A stretch of 64,000 nt of DNA from Lachnospiraceae bacterium. Lineage in GTDB: Bacteria; Bacillota; Clostridia; Lachnospirales; Lachnospiraceae. This document shows positions 36,472-44,045 of this stretch, in pieces. The DNA lies in the NCBI GenBank assembly GCA_024403355.1, contig JAKSRW010000010.1, positions 1 through 64,000 of the forward strand, read 5' to 3'. The first letter of the stretch is position 1. Each line of letters opens with the position of its first letter. The notes under the pieces were generated by a model. That model ran no database searches and was not told where the DNA came from. It saw only the letters and a list, made by a program, of their open reading frames with translations. Made by a program: the position numbers and the translations under genes.

Positions 36472-38847
36472 TCAATTATCCTTAAATGTTACTATCGTGA
36501 CACCGTGATCCCCCTCACCAAAGCTTCCGAGTCTGTATTCCCTGACATAATTCAGCCTTCTGAGGTGCTCATGCACGGCAGTCTTCAGCGCACCGGTTCC
36601 GCGTCCGTGTATGATGGAAACCTGTGTAAGATGCGCCAGATAAGCATCATCAAGATATTTATCAACGATAGGAAGTGCTTCATCAACACGCATTCCGATA
36701 ATGTTGCACTCCGTACTTATATTCATATGCTTTGAGAACTTAATAAGATCTGAGCCTGTCTTTTTCTTCTCCTTAACCTCGGGAACGCTGTCAAGAATTT
36801 CGATATCGCTTACCTTAACCTGTGTCCTCATGGCACCCATCTGAACATAAAGCTCACCCTTTGCATTGGGAAGCGCCATAACCTTTGCATTTACATCAAA
36901 GCTGAGAACGTGTACATCGTCACCGATTTTCAGATCGCCGATTTTCTTTGCCGACTTCTTTTTAGGCTTTGCTTCAAGCTTCAGACTGTCATTTTTCTCT
37001 GAAAGCATGCCGCGAAGTCCGCTTCTCTCCTGCTCCATTTCCTTGACAGATGCACTTGCACCCAGCTTATTGAGCTTTCGGATGCTTTCATCGGCATATT
37101 CCTTTGTATCCTCGAGAATCTTCTTTGCCTTCTCGTTTGCCTCACGGATTACACGCTCCTTTGCGGCATCAAGCTTACGCTGCTTTTCCTCCCAGCGGGC
37201 CTTAAGCTCAGTCGCCTGTTTACGTGCCGCCTCAGCCTCTGCAAGGGCCTCGTCAGTTACGCGCTGCTTCTGTTCGAGTTCACTTATTACGTCCTCGAAG
37301 CTCTTATCCTTTGTTCCGATAAAGCTTTCAGCCATGGCAATTACATCATTTTTAAGGCCAAGCTTTCTCGAAATTGCAAACGCATTACTCTTTCCGGGAA
37401 TACCGATAAGTAGCCTGTAGGTAGGGCTCAGCGTCTCTACATTAAACTCACAGCAGGCATTCGAAACGCCCGGTGTCGATAATGCAAAAACCTTAAGCTC
37501 CGCATAATGTGTGGTCGCCATAACATGCACATTTTTATTATGCAGGTAGGTAAGAATACTCATTGCAAGGGCTGCACCCTCAGTCGGGTCGGTTCCCGCA
37601 CCAAGCTCGTCAAAGAGCACAAGTGAGTGCTTATCGGCTGATTCAAGTATCGAAACCGTATTCTTCATATGTGATGAGAAGGTTGACAGACTCTGTTCAA
37701 TGCTCTGCTCATCACCTATATCGGCATAGACCTCCTTAAAAATCGAAAGCTCTGAACCGTCAAAGGCAGGAATATGAAGACCCGCCTGTCCCATTATCGT
37801 AAAAAGACCAACGGTCTTCAGTGAAACCGTCTTTCCTCCCGTATTGGGACCTGTGATGACAAGCAGTGAAAACTCATCACCCAGCCAGATATCAATAGGC
37901 ACCACCTTCTTATGGTCAATAAGCGGATGTCTGCCCTTTTTTATATTTATATAACCGTTTTTATTGAAAACGGGCTCTGAACCCTTCATTTCCTTTGAAA
38001 GAAGACCTCTTGCAAAAATAAAGTCGAATTCAGCGATTGTATCAATATTGTATTTAAGATTTGCAGTTTCGGGATAGAGGCTCTCCGAAAGTACGGCAAG
38101 CACCTTCTCGATTTCCTCTTTTTCCTTTATTGCAAGCTCTTTAAGCTCGTTATTAAGTCTTACCACGGCCATAGGTTCGATAAACACCGTTGAACCGCTT
38201 GATGACTGGTCATGCACCATTCCGGGGAAATGATTTTTGTGCTCTGCCTTAACAGGAATACAGTAGCGGCCGTCACGCATTGTGATAAGATTATCCTGAA
38301 GAATCAGCTTATTGTCCTGCGAATTGATTATGGAATTAAGCTGATCCCTGATTTTGTCATTTGCAACCTTCATGCTCCGCCTTACAGCTCTGAGGCCCGC
38401 ACTGGCATCATCTGCCATTTCCTCCTCCGAAATAATGCAGCGAAGTATCTCGTTGTTAATAGTTTTTAGGGGTTCAAGCAGGCCAAAGCGCTCGGTAAGG
38501 CAGTCTGCAGGGCTGTCCTCGTCCTGCTTTCCGTAGCTCTTTATATGCGCTGTTGCGGTAAGTACCGAGCTGATATGAAGAAGCTCACCCATTCCCAGTA
38601 CCGACCTGATTTCAAGTCTCTTGATTGAGCCTCTTATATCGTGAATTCCCGAGAAGGAAAGGCTTCCCTTCTGATAAATTCTGGCCAGCGCCGCTGAGGT
38701 CTCTGCCTGTCTTTCCCTGATTTCCTCGAGGTTTGTAACCGGTAAAAGATTTCTGCACTTCTCCTTACCGATTGACGAACCCGCAAGGTGCTCAAGTCTG
38801 TCTATTATTTTAAAATATTCAAGTGTTTTTAATGCTTTTTCGTTCAT
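36472..38847 (-). CDS. mutS2: MutS2 family ATPase/endonuclease
   Basis: About 791 residues, usual length. MutS core and clamp domains are followed by an ABC-type ATPase with Walker A GPNTGGKT (333-340), a signature near EQSLSTFSSHMKNT, and Walker B LVLFDELGAGTDPTEGAAL. A charged coiled-coil region (about 510-600) and a C-terminal Smr domain (DEALPIVDKYLDDAYLAHL, IIHGRGTGALKTAV) complete it. In other Firmicutes MutS2 acts on recombination intermediates and on collided ribosomes. The start at 38847 (MNEKALKTLEYFKII) fits the family; the frame is open 16 codons further upstream. Confidence 0.95.
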   Translation of the reverse strand: MNEKALKTLEYFKIIDRLEHLAGSSIGKEKCRNLLPVTNLEEIRERQAETSAALARIYQKGSLSFSGIHDIRGSIKRLEIRSVLGMGELLHISSVLTATAHIKSYGKQDEDSPADCLTERFGLLEPLKTINNEILRCIISEEEMADDASAGLRAVRRSMKVANDKIRDQLNSIINSQDNKLILQDNLITMRDGRYCIPVKAEHKNHFPGMVHDQSSSGSTVFIEPMAVVRLNNELKELAIKEKEEIEKVLAVLSESLYPETANLKYNIDTIAEFDFIFARGLLSKEMKGSEPVFNKNGYINIKKGRHPLIDHKKVVPIDIWLGDEFSLLVITGPNTGGKTVSLKTVGLFTIMGQAGLHIPAFDGSELSIFKEVYADIGDEQSIEQSLSTFSSHMKNTVSILESADKHSLVLFDELGAGTDPTEGAALAMSILTYLHNKNVHVMATTHYAELKVFALSTPGVSNACCEFNVETLSPTYRLLIGIPGKSNAFAISRKLGLKNDVIAMAESFIGTKDKSFEDVISELEQKQRVTDEALAEAEAARKQATELKARWEEKQRKLDAAKERVIREANEKAKKILEDTKEYADESIRKLNKLGASASVKEMEQERSGLRGMLSEKNDSLKLEAKPKKKSAKKIGDLKIGDDVHVLSFDVNAKVMALPNAKGELYVQMGAMRTQVKVSDIEILDSVPEVKEKKKTGSDLIKFSKHMNISTECNIIGMRVDEALPIVDKYLDDAYLAHLTQVSIIHGRGTGALKTAVHEHLRRLNYVREYRLGSFGEGDHGVTIVTFKDN

Positions 38848-38896
38848 AATACTTATTTCTTTCTGTTTACCTGCAGGCTGAACGGACCCCGGCAAT

Positions 38897-39391
38897 CTAC
38901 TGCTTCCACTTCAGTCGGTGAAGATTTCCCACCGGATTAAGCTCAGAAAAACCATTCTGGCGCAGTGCCTCATATGTCACGATAGCCACAGAATTACCAA
39001 GGTTCAGTGAACGTATGTCGCCGACCATGGGAATTCTGATACAGGTATCCTCGTGATCGACAAGGATTTCCTCGGGTATTCCCGCGCTTTCCTTGCCGAA
39101 CATTATATAATCATCAGGTCCGAAGCTGACCTCCGTATAGGTCTGATGGGCCTTTGTCGTTGCATAAAAGATCCTTACTCCGGGATGCTTTTCGCAAAAG
39201 TCCTCATAATTTTCATAGATGTAATATTCAAGCTTTGACCAGTAATCAAGGCCCGCACGCTTGAGATGCTTATCATCAATTACAAAACCGAGAGGCTTTA
39301 TCAGATGGAGCACTGAACCCGTTGCCACACAGGTTCTTCCGATATTTCCGGTATTCTCAGGAATTTCCGGCTCGTGAAGCACAATATTCAT
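38897..39391 (-). CDS. trmL: tRNA (cytidine/uridine-34-2'-O)-methyltransferase
   Basis: SPOUT-class methyltransferase of 164 residues, normal for TrmL. It modifies the wobble base of tRNA-Leu. N-terminal MNIVLHEPEIPENTGNIGRT, the LIKPLGF motif, the knot motifs IMFGKESAGIP and IRIPMVGDIRSLNLGNSVAI. The gene begins 45 nt after the aminotransferase gene and ends 49 nt before mutS2. Confidence 0.95.
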   Translation of the reverse strand: MNIVLHEPEIPENTGNIGRTCVATGSVLHLIKPLGFVIDDKHLKRAGLDYWSKLEYYIYENYEDFCEKHPGVRIFYATTKAHQTYTEVSFGPDDYIMFGKESAGIPEEILVDHEDTCIRIPMVGDIRSLNLGNSVAIVTYEALRQNGFSELNPVGNLHRLKWKQ

Positions 39392-39401
39392 TGTTCAAAC
39401 T

Positions 39402-39421
39402 CTGCGGAGGATACTCCGCAG
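39402..39421. terminator. Small hairpin between the aminotransferase gene and trmL
   Basis: CTGCGGAG (39402-39409) and CTCCGCAG (39414-39421) form an 8-bp stem with a 4-base loop. There is no T-run, so it is more likely an attenuating or processing hairpin than a full terminator. Confidence 0.45.
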
Positions 39422-39436
39422 CCTTTCCTGCCGTAA

Positions 39437-40600
39437 TTATTTCTGATATTTCTTTACGAAGCGTGCAATACGCTCGAGTGCAATCTTAATTTTGTCAATT
39501 GAGTAAGCATAGGAAATACGAAGGTAGCCCTCTCCGCTGTCACCGAAAGCTGTACCGGGGACAACCGCAACCTTCTCTTCCTCGAGAAGCTTTGTTGCGA
39601 ACTCCTCTGAGGTCATGCCTGTACCCTTTATGCAGGGGAATACATAGAATGCGCCTCTGGCCTCAAATGTGGGAAGTCCCATTTCACGAAGCTCATGGAT
39701 AAGGAAACGTCTTCTCTGGTCATAAGCCTCAGTCATCATTTCAACATCGCTGTCACCGTTCTTTACTGCCTCTACTGCCGCATACTGGCTGGTTGTGGGT
39801 GCACACATGATGGCAAACTGATGAAGCTTTGTCATCTGTGCAATGATATTTGCGGGTCCTACTGCATATCCGAGTCTCCAGCCTGTCATTGCGTATGACT
39901 TAGAGAAACCATTGATAACGATGGTTCTTTCCTTCATTCCGGGGAATTCCGCAATGGAGGTATGCTTCTCACCATAGGTGAGCTCAGAATAAATTTCATC
40001 TGAAATGACAAATAAATCCTTCTCGATAATTACATCAACAATATCTGCAAGCTCTGCTCTTGACATTACAGAACCTGTAGGATTGTTGGGGAAGGGAAGA
40101 ATAATCACCTTTGTCTTCTCGGTGCAGGCATCGAGAATCTGCTGTCTGGTAAGCTTAAACTCGACCTCGCCCTTGAGCTCGATAATAACGGGCTTACCGC
40201 CTGCCATAATGATACAGGGCTCATAGGAAACATAGCTGGGCTGAGGTAAAAGTACCTCATCGCCGGGATCAAGCATTACACGAAGGCCCATATCAATAGC
40301 TTCGCTGCCGCCGATGGTAATAAGACTCTCGCTCTTCCAGTCATATGAAAGGTTGAAACGTCTCTTAAGGTAATTACAGATTTCAACACGAAGCTCCTTT
40401 AAGCCTGCGTTTGAGGTATAATAGGTTCTTCCCTTTTCAAGTGAATAGATACCCTCCTCGCGGATATGCCAGGGTGTATCAAAGTCAGGCTCGCCGACAC
40501 CGAGTGAAATAGCGTCCTTCATCTCACTTACAATATCAAAAAACTTTCTGATGCCCGAAGGCTTAATATCTACAATTGTTTTATTTAACGGATCTCTCAT
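39437..40600 (-). CDS. Class I/II PLP aminotransferase
   Basis: 387 residues, fold type I. PLP Lys K234 in VINGFSKSYAMTGWRLGY, phosphate and ring contacts in GGSEAIDMGLRVML, PFPNNPTGSVMSRAEL, VISDEIYSELTYG, and the C-terminal substrate Arg in YLRISYAYS. It resembles the aspartate/aromatic aminotransferase subgroup often called PatA or AspC in Firmicutes. Substrate is not determined. An Lrp/AsnC regulator gene lies directly upstream, the common arrangement for amino acid aminotransferases. Confidence 0.92.
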   Translation of the reverse strand: MRDPLNKTIVDIKPSGIRKFFDIVSEMKDAISLGVGEPDFDTPWHIREEGIYSLEKGRTYYTSNAGLKELRVEICNYLKRRFNLSYDWKSESLITIGGSEAIDMGLRVMLDPGDEVLLPQPSYVSYEPCIIMAGGKPVIIELKGEVEFKLTRQQILDACTEKTKVIILPFPNNPTGSVMSRAELADIVDVIIEKDLFVISDEIYSELTYGEKHTSIAEFPGMKERTIVINGFSKSYAMTGWRLGYAVGPANIIAQMTKLHQFAIMCAPTTSQYAAVEAVKNGDSDVEMMTEAYDQRRRFLIHELREMGLPTFEARGAFYVFPCIKGTGMTSEEFATKLLEEEKVAVVPGTAFGDSGEGYLRISYAYSIDKIKIALERIARFVKKYQK

Positions 40601-40647
40601 ATTATTTATTCGCCGAAAAAACGGCTTTCCTCCTGTATTATGCTTCA

Positions 40648-40679
40648 GGACATTTCACGCGCAATTTGGCAAAATGTCC
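40648..40679. promoter_or_regulatory. Inverted repeat between the lrp-type gene and the aminotransferase gene
   Basis: GGACATTT (40648-40655) and AAATGTCC (40672-40679) flank a 16-nt loop that can extend partly (TTTTGCC/GCGTGAAA side poorly paired). It lies about 50 nt before the aminotransferase start and after the regulator stop. It could be an mRNA hairpin or an Lrp-type operator; the sequence alone does not decide. Confidence 0.35.
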
Positions 40680-40699
40680 GCTATTTTATTTTTTCTGCA

Positions 40700-41191
40700 T
40701 CAGGGTGAAACAGGAATACGTGAATCCTCTTCATCGACCTGCATTACAATTCCCTGATCCTTATATTTCTTTAATACAAAATGTGTTGCCGTGCTGAGAA
40801 TTGCTTCCATGGGTGCCAGCTTTTCTGAAACGAAGCTTGCAACCTCACGCATGCTCTTACCTCTGATGATAACGGTAAGGTCAAAGCCGCCTGACATAAG
40901 ATATACAGACTCAACCGCATCAAATTTATAAATTCTCTCGGCAATTTTATCAAAGCCCTGTCCACGCTGGGGAGTAACCTTAACCTCGATCAGCGCTGTT
41001 ACTTTTTCGTTTGAAAGCTTGTCCCAGTCAATAAGTGTGGGATATCCGCAAATAATTTTATCTGCTTCCATTTCGGCTATAGCAACGCTGACTTCCTGCT
41101 CGGTACTACCCAGCATAATGGCCAGCTCCGCCGCGGCTGCTCGTCCGTCTTTAGCTAATGTTCTTAAGATTTTCTCTTTTAATTCGTTCAT
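40700..41191 (-). CDS. Lrp/AsnC family transcriptional regulator
   Basis: 163 residues. N-terminal winged helix-turn-helix (LAKDGRAAAAELAIMLGSTE, QEVSVAIAEMEADKIICGY) and C-terminal RAM ligand-binding domain (ALIEVKVTPQRGQGFDKIAE, VYLMSGGFDLTVIIRG, VLKKYKDQGI). It probably senses an amino acid and controls the aminotransferase gene that follows. It starts just after the AIRS_C gene. Confidence 0.93.
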   Translation of the reverse strand: MNELKEKILRTLAKDGRAAAAELAIMLGSTEQEVSVAIAEMEADKIICGYPTLIDWDKLSNEKVTALIEVKVTPQRGQGFDKIAERIYKFDAVESVYLMSGGFDLTVIIRGKSMREVASFVSEKLAPMEAILSTATHFVLKKYKDQGIVMQVDEEDSRIPVSP

Positions 41192-41233
41192 ATCTGCTCT
41201 CCTTTTCCCCCCGTATCACGGTACAGGGAATAA

Positions 41234-41740
41234 TTATCCTTTTGATTTATTCAGAAATCTTCTGATTTCACCGTTAACCACAACTCTGTCGTTGCTGTTA
41301 TTTGTGTATCCAATTATTGCGGCATTAACACCTGCATTTTTGAGTTCTTCAATCGTTTCACCCGCATTTGCCGCCGCAAGCACCGCAGCGCCTGCGGATT
41401 TTGCCTCATAGGGACTAATATCCGCAAAATCGCACATTTCTATGGCAATCTGTCTGATGGGAATTGCCGAAAGCTCGATGGTCATTCCGCACCCGAGCTG
41501 TTCCCCCAACCGCCAAAGTGAACCAAAAACCCCGTCCCCAAGGGACCATTCCAGGTAGTCCGCACTGCAGATTTGCTCTCCTGCGAGGTCACCTTCGAGC
41601 TGAGCCTTTCCACGGTTAAGGTAGTTGGCCGGATAACGACCAATAAGCGTCTCCCACTGCCGCTCCATTATTTCGAGCGCAGCCTCAGAAGCCGCATAAC
41701 CGGTCATTATTATAGCCATTTCATTATACTCCTGATTCAT
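41234..41740 (-). CDS. Stand-alone AIR synthase C-terminal-like (HypE/PurM-type) domain protein
   Basis: About 168 residues. The sequence from GDGVFGSLWRLGEQLGCGMT through IELSAIPIRQIAIEMCDFADI, SPYEAKSAGAAVLAAANAGE and IEELKNAGVNAAIIGY follows the C-terminal half of HypE/PurM/ThiL-type ATP-binding proteins. The N-terminal ATP-binding half is missing; there is only a short leader (MNQEYNEMAIIMTGYAASEAA). It could be a shortened paralogue with a new role or a decayed gene. The frame is intact and it has its own ribosome binding site (AAAAGG, 8 nt). It is likely cotranscribed with the Lrp gene. Confidence 0.7.
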   Translation of the reverse strand: MNQEYNEMAIIMTGYAASEAALEIMERQWETLIGRYPANYLNRGKAQLEGDLAGEQICSADYLEWSLGDGVFGSLWRLGEQLGCGMTIELSAIPIRQIAIEMCDFADISPYEAKSAGAAVLAAANAGETIEELKNAGVNAAIIGYTNNSNDRVVVNGEIRRFLNKSKG

Positions 41741-41833
41741 GCTGCCATCCTTTTGCCATCCGGCCGCTTTCATCGATACTCTTCTTTACTGCTTACAGTC
41801 TGTTGAAATACACCTGTTCTTGTGTTACTATTA

Positions 41834-41935
41834 TCACATAAGTGATCCGAAAACGGAAAGAACAAGGGCTAATACAACGATTGCCGCAATAACAATTGTA
41901 ATGGTTCTCTGTGTTTTTTTGTTGTAAAAATTCAT
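41834..41935 (-). CDS. 33-residue single-pass membrane protein
   Basis: A small frame beginning MNFYNKKTQRT, followed by one hydrophobic helix of about 20 residues (TIVIAAIVVLALVLSVFG) and ending SLM-stop. A ribosome binding site AAAGG lies 12 nt before the ATG, the spacing of many genes here. The positively charged N-terminus and short tail suggest an N-in small membrane protein. I recall similar short MNFYNKK-type proteins in other Lachnospiraceae, but not a function. It is easy to miss in automatic annotation. Confidence 0.7.
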   Translation of the reverse strand: MNFYNKKTQRTITIVIAAIVVLALVLSVFGSLM

Positions 41936-41996
41936 TTGTTAACCTTACCTTTCTTTCCCCCATTCAGGATTAATACCTTTATAAATGAGGATTTAT

Positions 41997-42599
41997 ATGA
42001 ATATTCCATATTTTGGTCTTGTAATAATATTTGTAGTCTGGCTTAGCTATGAGCTTCATAAATCACGACGTAAAAACGAGAAAGCCTCCGAGGATTTCTG
42101 GGAACGTGAAATCGAAGCCGGCTCTGTACGACGCCAGAGTACCGATGATATAAAATTCATCTGCTTTGACACTTCCGTTCTGCCCTTGGACCGCGGCGAG
42201 CCCGACAGTGAGCTCGAAAGTCTCTGTGACAGAATCGAAAAGCTGTCTGTTAAAAAAATAGCCGATTTATCCGCCTACACCAATACCGATTTGAAAATGA
42301 AATACGGTGTGGCTAATTTTCAGGAGCTAAGCGAAGCTGATACACGCTTTACCTCACTCACTCCGCTTGTAGGTAATCTCTGTAATTATTTATACGAAAA
42401 TAACCGTTCCGATGAAGCGATGAAGGTCTGTGAATATGCAATAAATATCGGCATCCACACCTCTGTTGTAATGCTCACCCTTGCAAAAATTCACAAGGAC
42501 AGGGGCGAGAGTCAAAAAATCGCTTCACTTCTGGCCATAGCCAAAGAGGACAAAAAATGTCCTGCTTCCTTAATCGAAAAGCTTAACGGTTTTCTTTAA
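41997..42599 (+). CDS. N-terminally anchored TPR-like protein of unknown function
   Basis: About 200 residues. An N-terminal membrane helix (MNIPYFGLVIIFVVWLSYEL), a charged linker, then helical repeats resembling TPRs (FTSLTPLVGNLCNYLYENNR, SDEAMKVCEYAINIGIHTSV, VMLTLAKIHKDRGESQKIAS). The start at 41997 follows GAGG by 6 nt; the ATG at 41985 contains that site. It is one of three plus-strand genes. It converges with the exonuclease gene, overlapping its end by 4 nt. Confidence 0.75.
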   Translation: MNIPYFGLVIIFVVWLSYELHKSRRKNEKASEDFWEREIEAGSVRRQSTDDIKFICFDTSVLPLDRGEPDSELESLCDRIEKLSVKKIADLSAYTNTDLKMKYGVANFQELSEADTRFTSLTPLVGNLCNYLYENNRSDEAMKVCEYAINIGIHTSVVMLTLAKIHKDRGESQKIASLLAIAKEDKKCPASLIEKLNGFL

Positions 42600-43318
42600 T
42601 AAAGCGGCTTTCCATAGCTGGCAATAATATTATCAATTCTGCGGGACGCTTCGCTTTTTGTGAGCGTCTCGTAATTTATATCTGCCTGAAGGCCATGATA
42701 ACGTAAAAGAGCGCCGAGATACTTAATCTGTTTATCTGTCGCAGGTTCAGTTTTCTTCGGCTTATAGCACATCTCAACAGGCTTAAAGGCCTCGGGTGAG
42801 CTTTCACCGAATTCCTTTAACAGTCCGAAATATACCTCAGCGGTAGCCTTTGCATCGCAGTAAGCCCTGTGTGCGGCTTCATTTACCACACCGTAACGCT
42901 CACACATGGCTGAAAGCTTACGTTCGGGCATATCAGCGCAGCACTGCTTGGCGATTTTTAAGGTATCAATTCCTTTTTTTCTGAAATCCCTGTTTATTCT
43001 GAGGGCCGCCATTGTCAAAAAGCTATGGTCAAAGCCAAGATTATGGCCCATTATAACCTCATCCTCCGCAACAAACGCCAAAAACTTCTCCATCTGTTCA
43101 CTTTCGAAGGGGGCGGAATCAATATCTGCCTGAGCGATACCGGTCAGTTCTGCAATTCTCTGAGGTATCGGAATTTCCTGCCTTACAAATTCGGAAAACT
43201 CTTCAACCGGAACTCCGTTTCTGTACTTTACGGCACCTATTTCAATTATTCTTTCTTTTTCGGCGCTGAGTCCCGTGGTCTCCACATCGACACAAACAAA
43301 ATCCTTTATGAATGACAT
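42596..43318 (-). CDS. DnaQ-type 3'-5' exonuclease
   Basis: 240 residues. DEDDh-type exonuclease: Exo I FVCVDVETTGLSAEKERIIEIG, split at K-E (D and E ligands), Exo II MGHNLGFDHSFL, Exo III HRAYCDAKATAEVYF. It resembles the proofreading subunit of DNA polymerase III but is a separate small gene. A C-terminal extension, ATDKQIKYLGALLRYHGLQ and TKSEASRRIDNII, resembles a short domain seen at the end of other DnaQ-like or UvrD-type proteins. Role in repair or RNA turnover is unresolved. Confidence 0.9.
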   Translation of the reverse strand: MSFIKDFVCVDVETTGLSAEKERIIEIGAVKYRNGVPVEEFSEFVRQEIPIPQRIAELTGIAQADIDSAPFESEQMEKFLAFVAEDEVIMGHNLGFDHSFLTMAALRINRDFRKKGIDTLKIAKQCCADMPERKLSAMCERYGVVNEAAHRAYCDAKATAEVYFGLLKEFGESSPEAFKPVEMCYKPKKTEPATDKQIKYLGALLRYHGLQADINYETLTKSEASRRIDNIIASYGKPLY

Positions 43319-43358
43319 ACGTTTTCCGTTCTGCTTTCTAAAATTATCTTTTGTCTTA

Positions 43359-44003
43359 TTACAGCTTTTTGCCGGGACAAAGTCCGTTCAGCCTGCATTC
43401 GGCGCACTTCGGTCTTCCCGAAATGCAGATGCTTCTTCCGTGGTCAATAAGCTGCAGATTAATTCTGATCCAGTGCTCCTTAGGAAGCAGCTCCATCAGC
43501 TGAAATTCTGCCTTTACCGGGTCATCCGTATCGGTCAGTCCCAGAAGCCTGGAAATTCTCTTAACATGAGTATCCACGACTATGCTCGGCTCATTAAAAA
43601 TGTGGCATCTTATTACATTTGCCGTTTTCCTGCCCACACCCGGAAGTGCAGTGAGCTCCTCTACTGAGGAGGGCATTTCACCTTTATATTTTTCAATCAG
43701 CAGCCTTGCGCAGTCCCTGATATGAAGAGCCTTGTTCCGGTAAAAGCCCGCAGGCTTCACATCCTCCTCAAGCTCCTTCAGATCCGCCTCTGCAAAGGCT
43801 TCGATTGTCGGATATTTCTTAAATAAATCCTTTGTTAAAATATTAACTCTGGCATCCGTACACTGGGCACTCAGAATCGTGGCACACAGCAGCTGCCAGG
43901 GACTTTCATGATCCAGGAAACATTTTTCACGCGGATAAAGCTCATCCAGCAGCCTAAGCAATTCGCCCACGCGTGCCTTTTCACTCATATTTTGTGTTTT
44001 CAC
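43359..44003 (-). CDS. nth: Endonuclease III (DNA glycosylase/AP lyase)
   Basis: 214 residues. Removes oxidised pyrimidines. It has the helix-hairpin-helix LPGVGRKTANVI with the catalytic Lys, the catalytic Asp in IVVDTHVKRI, and the C-terminal [4Fe-4S] cluster cysteines in CISGRPKCAECRLNGLC (spacing C-x6-C-x2-C-x5-C). The start is GTG at 44003 with AAAGG 11 nt upstream. It lies next to a DnaQ-like exonuclease gene. Confidence 0.95.
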   Translation of the reverse strand: MKTQNMSEKARVGELLRLLDELYPREKCFLDHESPWQLLCATILSAQCTDARVNILTKDLFKKYPTIEAFAEADLKELEEDVKPAGFYRNKALHIRDCARLLIEKYKGEMPSSVEELTALPGVGRKTANVIRCHIFNEPSIVVDTHVKRISRLLGLTDTDDPVKAEFQLMELLPKEHWIRINLQLIDHGRSICISGRPKCAECRLNGLCPGKKL

Positions 44004-44045
44004 TTCGATGATATCCTTTCAGGTCTCCTGCTTTCTCCATCCGTA

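Noticed and set aside
36866-37420. 184-codon plus-strand frame inside mutS2
   Set aside because: Shadow of the charged coiled-coil coding region; Ser/Phe-rich composition, no ribosome binding site.
40648-40679. Riboswitch before the aminotransferase gene
   Set aside because: Only a single 8-bp hairpin; no conserved aptamer core or terminator.
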